Source: Stenopsyche tienmushanensis (Eukaryota > Arthropoda > Insecta > Trichoptera > Stenopsychidae). Taken from it: a stretch of 64,000 bases of DNA. The stretch spans positions 248,001 through 312,000 of the forward strand of contig WACJ01000122.1 in assembly GCA_008973525.1 (NCBI GenBank). Direction: 5' to 3'. The translations under genes and the position numbers were made by a program. The notes below the pieces were generated by a model. The model saw nothing but the letters and a program-made list of their open reading frames with translations. It ran no database searches and was not told where the DNA came from. Below, one piece after another: positions 12,205 to 22,789 of the stretch (its first letter is position 1; every line of letters begins with the position of its first letter).

Positions 12205-12415
12205 AAAGCAAAAAGTATGCCTTTTTGTGCGATTTTTGAAGTACGGTAGGGTAAATTGGCTTGAACGTCACAAAAAGTGAAACTCCAAACGGAATTGGTT
12301 GAAAAGAAAGAAAAAATCGTTTCTCTCTCATTCTACCATTTGAATACATTATAGACATATAAAGCAACCACTAAATCAGTGTCTTGCCTATTTTATTATA
12401 TATTATACAAACACA
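12205..12415 (+). repeat. Dispersed repeat R2, copy 1
   Basis: Shares ACGTCACAAAAAGTGAAACT and, about 130 bp later, CTATTTTATTATATATTA with 51205-51445 in the same order and orientation. Not classified. Confidence 0.5.
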
Positions 12416-12429
12416 GCTTAACTTAGCTT

Positions 12430-12895
12430 CGTTTAACATCAGCGTAAGACAATCTTCAATTCGAGGAAGAGATTCAATTGTAAATAAGCACTGTTTATAG
12501 CATACAAGACCCCGTCATTTCTTTACATAAACAATATACAAGAATAATTGACTCCTGCTTTAGAAAGAAATGATAATTGGACATAAACTCATTTAACAAG
12601 CAGCGACAACAGCAAGCAATTAAATAAGCAAACACTATCGATATCACAAAATATTCCATAATTTATTTGCGAAAAACAAATAACAAACTTTAAATCGAAA
12701 TCATTATAAGTCGATAAATTTGGGCTAATCGTGCGATGTATGCGGGGAAGCTCTCCGTTTCTGTCTCCCGAACTGCGCTACATTCTCTCTCTGTCTCTGT
12801 CTATCTCCGAGTTCAATGTACAAGAGTGCCCTTTCTGAAAAGTGGAGGGGGGATCCCAGGCCCTGGGATAGTACTCCTTCAGGGGTTAATCCATA
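12430..12895 (+). mobile_element. Long variant of the TTAA-type MITE
   Basis: Shares the right part of the piggyBac-like family (TCATTATAAGTCGATAAATT, then ATCGTGCGATGTATG and CTCTCTCTGTCTCTGTCTA) but with a different left part (AGACAATCTTCAATTCGAGG to CAAGCAATTAAATAAG). An inverted copy of the same arrangement lies at 25560-26060. Ends near CAGGGGTTAA at about 12893. Non-coding. Confidence 0.55.
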
Positions 12896-13212
12896 AACTT
12901 GCTTCAAATACGATGATTAAATACATGTATTTTAGCGTATCACAGAGCATAAGTAGTAACCCTGCCCTCGATCATTGATATTATATCATCAGAAAATATC
13001 CACGTATAACATTAATTATGATCAAGTGTTGATATAGTGATTAAGATCCTGGACTCTTGTTGTGAAAGTTCGAAAGCAAATTTGAAAGATCAGAAATATT
13101 ATCATTTCGAATCAATCGAAACAATTTTAAAATAGCGATAATTTCGCTATTCACTCATAGATCTTTTACCTAAAAAAAAAGATCATGTATGGAGATCTGT
13201 GTTGAAATAATA

Positions 13213-13798
13213 CAGCAGACCCGTTGTAATCCGGCCCCAGTCTAATCCGGCGCTCCCTGTTATCCGACATCCAAATACAATATAGTACACGTGTACGGTA
13301 AAATGTAAAACATTCAAAAGTCTTTTTGTGAATTGGCAAGTGAGTATGGCATAGGATAATCTACAATTAATAAAAACTCGACATATAAACGTTCGTCTCC
13401 ATCATTGATTGTAGACCAAGTAATAGGCAAACTTTAAAGAAAGTCATAGGTGGGGGAAGTTTTGTATATGTGATTTCTTCAGAAAAGAAACAAGCATATA
13501 TCTATTTCTGGGACTATATTGGTCATGAAAGCAAAGTTGTTTTGCAAGGAGATAACAATAAAACAAAGTTGAAGAATACGTTTGATGACGTTAATAATTT
13601 ATATTTTTTATAACTGTCAGACCATTGAGTTCATGACCTCAATTATATAATATGAAACCTTATGTTGTCTATGTATATCTCATCATTTTTCCACTCTTTC
13701 GGATTACAAGTACTCCTTTCCAAAAAGTTCCGGACTACAAGGGGTCGGAAGCAGTACTCTATAATCCGACAAATTGGACAGTTAGACACTGCCTTGCA
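13213..13798 (+). mobile_element. Tigger/pogo-like MITE, right end lost
   Basis: Starts CAGCAGACCCGTTGTAATCC after TA, followed by further TAATCCGGC / TATCCGACATCC units; ends near TATAATCCGACAAATTGGAC and ACTGCCTTGCAAA. The complete relative at 52848-53277 has CAGTAGACCC termini and a TA target site, as in Tigger elements. No transposase coding recognised. Confidence 0.65.
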
Positions 13799-14441
13799 AA
13801 AATAAATACTATGCATCTCATTCAAACTCCGTTGATTTTGTGCAGATTTTTTGTGGATGTCGAAACAATTGTTCGCTCTCGTTCAAATTTGTTCTAAACA
13901 ATTATTAAATTTTCAGTCGTGGAAAACTTATGCGAATTAATAAAGTAGAGCGAGACACAGCGCGTCAAGGCAAGTCACGAATCTGATTCTTTGTGTATCC
14001 AAAAAATAATTGAAACGATTTATATTCCTGAATGAATGAATTAAAAAAATAAATCGGAGCGCTTAGGCGTTTTACCAAAAAAATAAAAATCACAATGGGA
14101 GAGCATTTCGGAGAGTATAACAACACCTTTGTTCTGTCGTTCATTTTCGCTGTTAATTTGACACGCCGGCATTTTACGCGTAATAATTAAACATTTTCAG
14201 AGATTAAATATGAAAAAAATTCGTATCCCCATTCATAGGGCCGTGAGATTTTCTCTTTCATTCACACGATTTTACTTCGCCTGTGATTCTCTGCTCCCGT
14301 CTGCGATTTTAATCAGAATTCCCATAAATCACTCAATTCTACGATGTGTGAGAATAATGCGAGGAGTGAGAAAATGGCGATGGAAAAATGCGATAGTCCC
14401 GAAAGTGTGTGTGCGACATCGACCGCCATGACAATAATAAT

Positions 14442-14673
14442 TTATAAAAGTCCTCCGCGGATTTCGACCTTTGAGATTGTTGCTCCTGAGTATGGATTTC
14501 CGCAAGCAGCGGGCGAGATGTAATACTTGAGAAAGGAAAAGAGTCTACAAAACACATAAAATATGCTGAAAAGGAAGTATAGGGCCAGTAACATTGGATT
14601 CTTGCCAAATATGCCTGTAGATTTAGTCCACCAATGCGAATAAGTGCCATCTTGAAAAAGGTCATTACGATTC
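14442..14673 (-). CDS. Candidate exon, product unrecognised
   Basis: On the minus strand a strong acceptor (AATTTTTTGCAG|G) at 14674-14675 is followed by an open frame of 76 codons to a stop at 14442. The predicted stretch begins NRNDLFQDGTYSHWWTKSTG. It contains a hydrophobic segment rich in L, F and Y (roughly residues 28-48) that could cross a membrane, then ISPAACGNPYSGATISKVEI. The SPAACG part faintly recalls the conserved loop of ClC chloride channels, but it lacks the GSGIPE motif, so I do not make that call. A second frame is also open over the same stretch. No matching donor or neighbouring exon was found. It could be a terminal exon, or chance. Confidence 0.25.
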
Positions 14674-15139
14674 CTGCAAAAAATTGACATTTAATGCTAC
14701 ACATTTAGCAATCTATGTCACTTAATGGCACCTTTTAAGCTCAAAAAAAAAGATTTATAAAGGCCGAAACTTTGATTGACGTACCCTGGCAGTAATGTAA
14801 CACATGCATGCACGAGGAGAACTTAATAGGGAGTTTACCAAATTTTACAAATTCTTACACAAAATATATGCAAACATAATATGAAACATGCAACCGACCA
14901 AGTACACAATTTTTTACTGTGACTCAACGTCTATGTATCGTCATGTCGCACTTTTGGCGGAAATTTCTTGCAACGCAGATTTGCAATCAAACGGTTATTA
15001 TTTTACTCCTCGTGTTCAAAGAGAGATTTTTATACGATCCTTCACAGTATTCAGTCTGTCTTCAAGAAATAACAAAGGGGAAGAGGCTATTTATTAGATT
15101 GGCAATAGACAGATTTAAATTGACTCTCGAAACGCGCAC

Positions 15140-16140
15140 TTAATCCTTTGAGTAGTGAGCTAATTTTAAATCATCATAGATACTATATTTGTATGTCCGC
15201 CATTTATCATCTGTACAAATCCACTTATCTGTCAGGACCGTCGCAGCGTGTAAGAAGCTTGTGCATAAATAAATTAACACTGTCGATAGCACACAATATT
15301 CGGTCATTTCTTCAAGTAAACATAAACAATACACTTGAAATCGATTCATAATATCATTCACCAGAGCCGTAACTAGTGTATGGAGCGCCCGTGGCAAATA
15401 TCTAACTTAACGCGCCCCCCCCCCCCCCCTCCTCAGAAAATCCAATTTATTTTTTAAAGTCATCCATTACTATTATCAATTCAATACATTAAATACTATT
15501 ATAATTTATATTTTAAAATAATACACAAAGATAGTCCCAAAAGTACCCGACCCAAAATATAGATGGCGGCTACTGTTGATAGAATGTATGATGATATCTA
15601 GAGGCTACGTCGCTTCCGCGATCGTACAGATCATATAGAATATCGCAAAATTCCCTAATGGAAAACGGAGTGATCATAAGTTTGTATGCTCAATCGGTCC
15701 GCTTTTCGGACCGCTGAATGTACGGCTCACGATTGGATGCCATAACTAAATATAACGATAACGAAGAAAAGAGGGATTAGACAACTTATTGTATATTATA
15801 AAGACGGACAGAATCAATCAGTGTTGATGCAGTAAAGTAGAATGGTTGAGTAACATAAAAACCATATGTAACTTTTGACCGGGTCGGTATTCTGCGTTTT
15901 GCGCCCCAAACCCAGTTGCGCCCGTGGCGGGCGCCTGCTTTGCCACGCCCTTGTTACGACCCTGTCATTCACATATCATTATTAGTTGATACATTTGGAT
16001 TAACGATCTATACAATCGTACGATGTACGCAAGATACTTTATCCATCTCTGTCACTATCCGAGATCAACGTATAAGAATGCTTTTTCTGAATCACTGGAA
16101 TTCGCTCGCAAATAAGCGACCATACTACCATACAGGTTAA
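15140..16140 (+). mobile_element. TTAA-type piggyBac-like MITE interrupted by a hAT MITE
   Basis: Outer element of a nest. TTAA at 15140-15143 is followed by TCCTTTGAGTAGTGAGC, and the far end is ACCATACAGGTTAA at 16137-16140. Without the hAT insertion (603 bp plus an 8-bp duplication) it is about 380 bp. Blocks seen across the family are GTCCGCCATTTATCATCTGT, GACCGTCGCAGCGTGT, GATAGCACACAATATTCGG, ACGATCTATACAATCGTACG and TCTGAATCACTGGAATTCG. It is the longest copy of the family in the window. Non-coding. Confidence 0.7.
15362..15964 (-). mobile_element. Full-length hAT MITE (605-bp family) with perfect TSD
   Basis: The element runs from CAGAGCCGTAACTAG to TTGTTACGACCCTG (imperfect terminal inverted repeats). 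It is flanked on both sides by TCATTCAC (15354-15361 and 15965-15972), an 8-bp duplication typical of hAT transposition. Inside the left end is a C-run (about 15416-15431); inside the right end is the GC-rich GCGCCCGTGGCGGGCGCC. It inserted into the TTAA-type MITE at 15140-16140 and is therefore younger than it. No open frame of note. Confidence 0.9.
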
Positions 16141-16434
16141 TACAATTTTGTCAAAAATTGATGTAGTCTATGAAAACATATGTATAAATTGATGTTTGAT
16201 CGGTTTAAATCGGTAAAAGGCGAGAATTTCACAAAATGTGTTTAACACTCTCATCGCCCAGCATTATATTCTTGGCTTCGAGATCGATTCACAAATCGAA
16301 CAAAAATCATGATTGCACTAGACGCATAAAATGCATTTTTTAATATCTTACTTTATATATTTTAGATTTGCACAACCAAAATTGAATACTAGATAATAGA
16401 TCATATATTTTAGTTATGAATACTAGATAATAGA

Positions 16435-16610
16435 CCCTATATGCTGTATTTATATATCTGCCACTTATCATCCAGACAAATTAATTTATCTGTCTGAACC
16501 GTCGCAGCGTGTATCAAGCTTGTGCATAAATAAATAAACGCTGTTGATAGCACACAATATTCAACCATTTCTTCAAGTAAACATGAACAATATACTTGAA
16601 ATCGATTAAT
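16435..16610 (+). mobile_element. TTAA-type MITE fragment
   Basis: Central part of the piggyBac-like family: TGCCACTTATCATCCAGAC, GAACCGTCGCAGCGTGTATC, GATAGCACACAATATTC, ending near TGAAATCGATTA. Both ends missing. Confidence 0.65.
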
Positions 16611-16958
16611 TCAGGTCTAAATCAGGCAGGTTTTCAAAATAAACCTTACATAAAGATCTTCAGCATATTAACACATTATTTTCAATCTGAATAACCTCTT
16701 TTATAACAATATACAAATCTTTTGATAACCTCTAAAAAGTTATATTTTCTTATGGATTAACTTATTTTACTTTTGCATAGAAGCCCTTGTGTGCTCCAAG
16801 CATTGATGGTGCACAAATAGTACAGATTCTTCTTTAAAAAGAGTCCATTAAATTATAAACGTACTTCTGTAGTATGATATATTTATTCGCTAAATATCAC
16901 AAGCATTACATTACATTGTTGTACATTCATGTGTATTCATTATTACACTACACTACAA

Positions 16959-17250
16959 TGGTGTCAGAAGTGGTATCTCACTTGTAACGTGATAAGGTGA
17001 AGTGGGGGCGCTCTCAGGGTAGAGTCCCCGGGTCGCATCCCACTCCCATGTGCTCGTCAAGATGGCCGCACTCGAACGGAAATTCGTTCTGCTCTCGGGT
17101 CGTTATGTAGCTTTATTAATCACGAGAGAGAGATTTGGCCGCGGGAAGCACGTTTTCCCGCAGTCAAGGCCGTTCGACTACCTCACGACTCCCATCGGCA
17201 ATCGTGCGCGCGCAAAAAGCATAAGCTGTCGTTATTATAAAATTGACACA
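16959..17250 (+). mobile_element. LTR-like GC-rich hairpin repeat, longest copy
   Basis: Begins with TGGTGTCAGAAGTGG (16959-16973), a close match to an LTR-retrotransposon primer-binding site for tRNA-Leu, preceded by ACTACAA as an LTR might end. It is followed by GTGGGGGCGCTCTCAGGG and GAGTCCCCGGG (hairpin block shared with 22.7 and 44.4 kb), then CACGAGAGAGAGATTTGGCC and a second hairpin GCGGGAAG...TTTTCCCGC. The complement contains AATAAA just beside CTCTCTCTCGTG, also true at 44.28 kb. The orientations of the primer-site motif and the polyadenylation-like motif disagree, so the element structure is unresolved. Confidence 0.4.
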
Positions 17251-17729
17251 TTGCGCCTATAGAGAGTTGTATTATATGAATAAGATTCTTATGAAATAAT
17301 GGGTAGAGCAAACACCCGGACAGTGGGAGGTCATTGGCTTAAGTTCAATTAGGAAAAAATGATGTTTTAAATGGTATCGCGATTGATGCTTAAATATTAT
17401 TATAAGTTTTATAATACAGCTCGTAGGAGGCAATCCTAAAACAACTCTAATGTGAAATTTAAATTGTTGATGTTACATTAATGTCATTAGAAGCATTTGT
17501 TAATAGTATAAATGCGATTAGGAATGTCACCATTATAGTTTCATTCTAATTAAAATAATCATAAAAATGCTTTGTTCTGACCGACAAAATAATAGACGAA
17601 GAACGAAGACACCTTGTATGGTCTTTATACAAATAATGGATGCATGTTTGCTTGGGTCGACGGGCTGAATGCTATTCACTGCGTGGGAGTGTCCTACCTG
17701 ATGCAAATCTAAATACACTTCTAAACTTT

Positions 17730-17990
17730 TAATACAGCATCTATATCTACAAAGCTAACAATGTAAATCAGGAAAGTTACAAGTCTATCAAGCGGCGGAC
17801 ATTAATAATAAAATTCGAACCCTGAATAATTGTATATACCAGCATCAAATTAAAATCTACAAAGCTATTTTTTTGTTTATAAACAGTTTACGTTAATTAT
17901 TGCTAAATAAACGTGATCTACTTTCGATACAAGTTGGCTAGAACTTCGGTAGATGTTGCGCGGGAACTTGTTTGAAGTATTGCAACTTTT
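17730..17990 (-). repeat. Dispersed repeat R1, copy 1
   Basis: An inverted relative of 35580-35815. Shared landmarks include CTTGTATCGAAAGTAGAT, AGCTTTGTAGATTTT and CTGATTTACATTGT (as read on this copy's minus strand). About 250 bp, AT-rich, unclassified. Confidence 0.6.
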
Positions 17991-18439
17991 TAAGTACATT
18001 CATTAAAAAATATTTATTTTATGTTTTTTATGAATTATCGCTTTCAGATTATAAAGCTGAAAAAAAACGATTTCACAGAATTAAGCCATGTATAAAATTA
18101 AAACACTTATGGTCGAGTTAATATCGTGTTGTGTTGAAAGAATAATCGCCAGAATCTACAGTTGCACCCATGTTCGTGATTTGCATGAGGAAAATTCATA
18201 AAATTAATTATGCGACATGCAATTAATTTTCATGGCAGTAAACAGAAAAAAACGGTCCGTTTGAATCGCGAACTGTAATCGTTTTCGTTTGACTGTTCGC
18301 ATTTAAGCATAATTAATGTCCAAATAAGTCATCTTGAGGCTTCTTTGAATCGTTCGAATGAATCATGGCTTTTGATTACTTTTTCCAATGCCTTTATTAT
18401 TTAATTATGACAATCGCATATGGATGTACATATATAAAA

Positions 18440-18960
18440 GAAATCCCCGGTCGCTAACAACCCATTCTGATATTTACGTCTGTCCTGAGCAGTGGTGTAG
18501 TGGGGCGGGGGCGCGTGGGGTCGGCGCTCCCACACTTTTTTCTAAACGATTTGGAAATTTTGCATAATATATATTGTAATTTTTAAAAAAATATTTTAAC
18601 TTAAATTGGTTAAATTGAAAAACGTTTGGTTGGAAACTTGGTGCGAAAATTGTATCACTGCTGGTAGGGGGGGGGGTACTGAAATATTATAATTAATCAG
18701 CGCTCCCAGACTTTTTTATTCAGCACTACATCACTGGTCCTGAGCCTCATCCCGCCAATGGTCCAGACCCAGACGTTCAGCGTCCTTGTTGACCTGTTCA
18801 TCCCAGGCTAGACAAGGTCTTCCATCCAGACCTGAATCTAAAGCGATTTAAATGATTCTATACCGTGGAATCGATGCTATATGCCCTGCCCAAAGAATAG
18901 AGGCCGTTCGGACGACACTTTGCCGTACATGTCCATGACCTCTCGATTGATTTAATCATC
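18440..18960 (-). pseudogene. Non-LTR retrotransposon ORF2 C-terminal relic, split by a hAT MITE
   Basis: Ignoring the 247-bp insert, the minus strand reads in one frame through LWAGHIASIPRYRII, one stop, then LDSGLDGRPCLAWDEQVNKD, AERLGLDHWRDEAQD and on to RRK. The order W-AGH-x-A, then GRP, then W-x-x-x-V-x-x-D, then LGL-x-x-W-R-x-x-AQDR is the conserved region that follows the reverse transcriptase in many arthropod non-LTR elements. No RT core, endonuclease or poly-A tail was found. The break at AQD|RRK is exactly where the hAT MITE inserted. Confidence 0.7.
18490..18736 (+). mobile_element. 247-bp hAT MITE with perfect 8-bp TSD
   Basis: Starts CAGTGGTGTAGTG and ends CACTACATCACTG, imperfect inverted repeats, flanked by GTCCTGAG at 18482-18489 and 18737-18744. 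Subterminal GGCGCTCCCACACTTTTTT and GCGCTCCCAGACTTTTTT are direct repeats. Distinct from the 605-bp family. Non-coding; contains a G-run at about 18666-18675. Confidence 0.9.
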
Positions 18961-19084
18961 GATTTAATATGCAAATGTATTTAAATTATTGGAATAAATT
19001 CATTTCGTTCATAAATTTATATAGTCAATTAATCATATAATTTTTGGTCGCATCCATGAATATCAGATAGGAGAGGATCTATAA

Positions 19085-19267
19085 GTGAGTAGCTAAATTA
19101 TTAATAATTTATCCATATAAATCCACTTATTTGGCAGGACCATCGCAGCGTGTATGAAACTTGTACATAAAAAATAAACACTATCTATAACACACAATAT
19201 TCGGTCATTTCTACAAGTAAATATAAACAGTACACTTGAAATATATTCATTATATCATTCACATATC
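19085..19267 (+). mobile_element. TTAA-type MITE, left part
   Basis: Begins near GTGAGTAGCTAAATT, includes AGGACCATCGCAGCGTGTAT and ACACACAATATTCGGTC, and stops at TCATTCACATATCA where a hAT MITE begins. Confidence 0.6.
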
Positions 19268-19535
19268 ACAGGATCGTAACAAGGGCGTATCAAAGCAAGC
19301 ACCTGCCACGGGCGCAACTAGACTTGTGGCGCAAAACGCAGAATACCGACCCGGTCGAGAGTCACACATCAACACTGATTGATTCTGTTCGTTTTTATAA
19401 TATATAATAAGTTGTCTAATCCCTTTTTTCTTCGTTATCGTTATGTTAAGGTATGATTCAATTGCGAGACGCTCATTCAGCGGTCCGAAAAGCGGACCGA
19501 TTGAGCGTACCCCATGTGATTGGTACGATCGCCGA
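19268..19535 (+). mobile_element. hAT MITE (605-bp family), left part
   Basis: Forward copy starting CAGGATCGTAACAAGGGCG. It contains GACCCGGTCGAGAGTC and the perfect internal stem CGGTCCG-AAAAG-CGGACCG (19481-19499), then loses similarity after about 19535. The preceding 8 bp, ACATATCA, equal the 8 bp following the hAT end at 23580. Confidence 0.7.
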
Positions 19536-20159
19536 AATCCCTCCAGAGGCTAATTTATATAGGTGGTTTGCACCAAATGAAGTCGTGAGCGAGACTAGAT
19601 TTCCCCCTACCCATAAAACTTACTTACGGGCCACTCGAAGTTGAGAATGACCGTGTCCTCATGGTTATTAGATTCGGGTTTTACACCTTGCTGTGCACTT
19701 TTGTTGAGTAGGCTGGCATTATCCTGATTAGCGGGATCAATAAAGTGGAGGATCGGGCGATGGAAGATCCCAATATTCCTTTGTTATCCATTGTCATATA
19801 AATCGACTCAAAAACTTGGCTTTATTGCTGTGAAACTTTGTCAAACGCTCGATTAAGACATCTTTACGACGTTGTTTTTGTTTAATTGTGAGCAAACACG
19901 GCACCCATCATGCGCACAGCGTTATCATATCCAAATTTTCAGTCAATATGCGATTTATAGCACTTTTTTAAATGCGTACCAAATCTGCTAGCTCGCGCAC
20001 TTTTGATCGATGATCATCCAATACACATTGTGGATGTCACCTCGCCTGGTCGATTTTCGTTTTCTTTATTTATACCAGAATTTACACTAGACTGCTCTAA
20101 ATATTTAAATTAAATGATTACGATTGCACATAATAGATTAAATCAAATTTTTATTGGAT
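19536..20159. other. Stretch without recognised gene
   Basis: Nothing recognised. Confidence 0.35.
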
Positions 20160-20345
20160 CGCGAGTGGCTCATTTGTCATATCAGCGGTCCGAAAAGCTG
20201 ACCGATTGAGCATATACACCTTATGGCCACTCTGTCTGTTAGACAGGGCCGTAACTAGGGTATGATGCGCCCGTGGCAAGAATCAAAATTGCGCCCCCCC
20301 CCCCCCCACATTTTTGGACGGATATTTTCCATACATTTTTTAAAG
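20160..20345. mobile_element. Two hAT MITE pieces head to head
   Basis: 20160-20243 is a forward piece with the internal stem (AGCGGTCCGAAAAGCTGACCG) and TGGCCACTCTGTC. At 20244 a reverse copy begins with CAGGGCCGTAACTAGGG and continues through a C-run (about 20295-20309) before similarity fades. Confidence 0.65.
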
Positions 20346-21036
20346 GTGATAAAATAATGTTTAATATTTTGACATTATTTTATTACAACATTGCTACATT
20401 AAAAAAAGTGCTAATGTTAGTTATAAACAAAATGGCGTCGTTATAAGATATTTCATTAGACTTTTTTTATTGATATCAAGAATTTGTCGGATTTTTTCTA
20501 TTGGTCTGAAAACAATTTTTTTAATTTTTTATTATGTGCAGGAGCAGAATATACCTATAAAAGTATATAATTAAAAACTAAGTAGTTTTTTTAATTAAAC
20601 TTTTATATATTCTTGACAAATTTTACCCACAATTTTACAATATTATAGTGAGAAACCACCTAAAACTTTAGCCGGGTCAGTCAAAAACAGCCGTTTTTGA
20701 AAATGCAGTTTCGAGAAAATGTCATTTAACCCATCGATGCACAGTTACCGTCAAATACCGTCATGTGTTAGCAGATAATACTTGCTTATTGCGCCAGAAT
20801 AAGTTCATGCATACCGTCTTCGCCGACACTTCAAATCTTATCTCACACCGACGAAACTCATCAAAATGAAAACAAACTTAGGTGACTCAAAAACTCTCAA
20901 ACTTCTCAAAATAAGATAAGTTAATTTTGATAAATAATTTGATTTTTGCGATATACCGACTTGAAGTACATACATATTATAAACATCAAGTACTAAAGTA
21001 ATAAAAGTTTTATCGCATTCTACTTCCAATATATTT
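20346..21036. other. Stretch without recognised gene
   Basis: AT-rich; nothing recognised. Confidence 0.35.
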
Positions 21037-21175
21037 TACTTTGGTCTGTTTTTATGCGGATCTTTTTTATGCGATTTTGATATTATGCCATTTTAAAAAA
21101 TAATGGAACTTATCCCTCATTTTTCTATAAAGAACAAAGCTTTTTTATGCTAATACGCATAAAAAAGTCTAAAAT
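21037..21175. mobile_element. pogo/Tigger-like MITE fragment (TTTTTATGCG family)
   Basis: Begins CTTTGGTCTGTTTTTATGCG, matching the terminal repeat at 45412, and contains TAATGGAACTTATCCCTCA, TATAAAGAACAAAGC and GCATAAAAAAGTC. The right end is not evident. A TTAACACTTTACAGTCC motif shortly after (21242) is a possible separate TTAA element end. Confidence 0.55.
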
Positions 21176-21706
21176 TGTCGGAAAAATATATTTGGGAAGA
21201 AATGAGTATCGGCGAAAACGAAGAATTAAATTTACAAAACATTAACACTTTACAGTCCGTGCGTTTCGCGCTAAGCTTCGCTGAAAGTCCGGGCGATTTC
21301 GTAAGAAATTCATGAAACTCTACTTCTTTCGTAAAATTGATATAATTCTTAAACCAGCTAATAGATTGAAACGAATTTTTAGTGGTGCCTACAAAAGAGC
21401 TTACTGCACAGATATATTTAAACAAAACAGATGTTTTCAATACATGGTGCTTGTATCAGCGCGATGAAATGCAAAAAGTAACTTTTTGATTTGAATTATA
21501 TAAAAAGGCATTTATTAAATGACACACGAACAAAAAACAAAGGCAACATTCAGTTAGTTCATCGTTCTATTTAAAAATTATATTTGAATTGTGTATTTTA
21601 ACACTGAAAATTGGCAACTAAATTGAAATAAATTAAAATTGTAGCAACAGTACCAGACTTTTAGAGAAAAAGATGATGAATAATATCATCAAAGCTTCAG
21701 TTTGAA

Positions 21707-21875
21707 ATGGAAAGAAGATGTGTCCCAATTATTCCGACTGATATGCTATATGAATTGAAGCGCGTGCAGTTTCCGTTGCGAGCATCAACAGAGTACAGGG
21801 AAACACAGGGCATGCGTGCATGCTTCTCGCATGGACAGCTGTATGTGGGCTGCTCACGCCCAAATCATTTATTAC
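21707..21875 (+). pseudogene. Helitron helicase C-terminal relic
   Basis: The frame encodes about 55 residues matching the end of the Helitron Rep/helicase protein: VPIIPTDMLYELKRVQFPLR, then a degraded stretch in place of the usual AMTINKSQGQ, then CFSHGQLYVGCSRP. The FSHGQLYV-x-x-SR signature is the last conserved helicase motif. The preceding ATP-binding domains and the Rep nuclease are absent, so this is a dead 3' fragment. It abuts a Penelope-like endonuclease relic on the same strand. Confidence 0.75.
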
Positions 21876-21910
21876 CAGACGCTACGCACCATACGGATTT
21901 TTTTTAAGCA

Positions 21911-22320
21911 TCCAAGAGCACGACATGAACGCGATCTTTAGGACGAGAAAAAAGATAGGAAGCCTCCTATTCGACAAAAAGAAAAAAGTGAAAAACGAAA
22001 ATCAGGGGGTTTACGAGATCGAATGCGCAGCCTGCATCATGTCGTACATTGAACAAACCAATAGATAGATCGCCCACAGGGTGAGAGAATATCAGAAAGC
22101 AGTTTTGCAATTGGATTACAAATCAGCAATAACCGAATATGTTACGAAGAACGATCATCACATCAATTTTGCGGCACATAAACTATAGCAACAGTCAAAA
22201 ACGTCAGCATCAAAATTACAAGAGATCAAAAAACGAAGAAACTCTGCAATTAACAGACGATATGACGGCACTAGCATTCCTAGATTTTGGCTACCAATTT
22301 AACCGAAAATTAAAGCACCA
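21911..22320 (+). pseudogene. Penelope-like element GIY-YIG endonuclease relic
   Basis: A single frame with two in-frame stops (about 22066 and 22186) gives IGSLLFDKKKKVK, GVYEIECAACIMSYIEQTNR (the GIY ... YIG core as GVY ... YIE), IAHRVREYQKAV, KSAITEYV and a conserved tail with NRRYDG and IPRFWLPI. The paired GVY-x-I-x-C-x-x-C and Y-I-x-Q-T-x-R, followed by an H-rich loop and the N-R-x-DG-x-x-I-P-x-x-W tail, are features of the C-terminal nuclease of Penelope-like retroelements. The central Gly of YIG is replaced by Glu. The reverse transcriptase part is missing upstream, replaced by the Helitron relic. Confidence 0.75.
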
Positions 22321-22730
22321 ATGACCAGCTAAAAGATCTGAAAGTGTAAACAATCTCCAATAAAGACCGCAAAGCAACGGCAATGGACGAAGGATGCTCA
22401 CAAGGAGCACAGAAGTCAGGCATTTATTTTGATAATTAACGAGCACCATTCTTATCGCTGACCATTTTTTTTATTCCCCCTTTCTACTTCTTCAAAAGTA
22501 AACTGACAGATTTGCACAGCAACTCATTCCTTTTATTTTCGCAACACAATAATAGGCAAAAATAATTAAGCAACAGCAAGCAGATGCTATGCATGTTGGA
22601 CATAAGAAATTGAACATTTTTTTATTAATTTGGACTTATGTATTATGTTTTAATGCACCTATATCTTGAGTCATATAAAAGCAATTCAAACAGAATACTC
22701 GCGCGCTAGTGCAACCATCACGACGAGCGC

Positions 22731-22785
22731 GTGGGAGCGGGGCGCCGCCCGGGGGCTCTGCCCCAAGAGCGCCCCCGCTCCGACG
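22731..22785 (-). repeat. GC-rich hairpin block shared with 17.0 and 44.4 kb
   Basis: GTGGGAGCGGGGCGCCGCCC then GAGCGCCCCCGCTCC form an imperfect hairpin. The same order occurs at 44375-44427, and inverted at 17006-17055. No adjacent LTR could be drawn here. Confidence 0.6.
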
Positions 22786-22789
22786 CTTT

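Noticed and set aside
14442..14673. ClC chloride channel assignment
   Set aside because: The key GSGIPE motif is absent and spacing differs; kept only as an unrecognised candidate exon.
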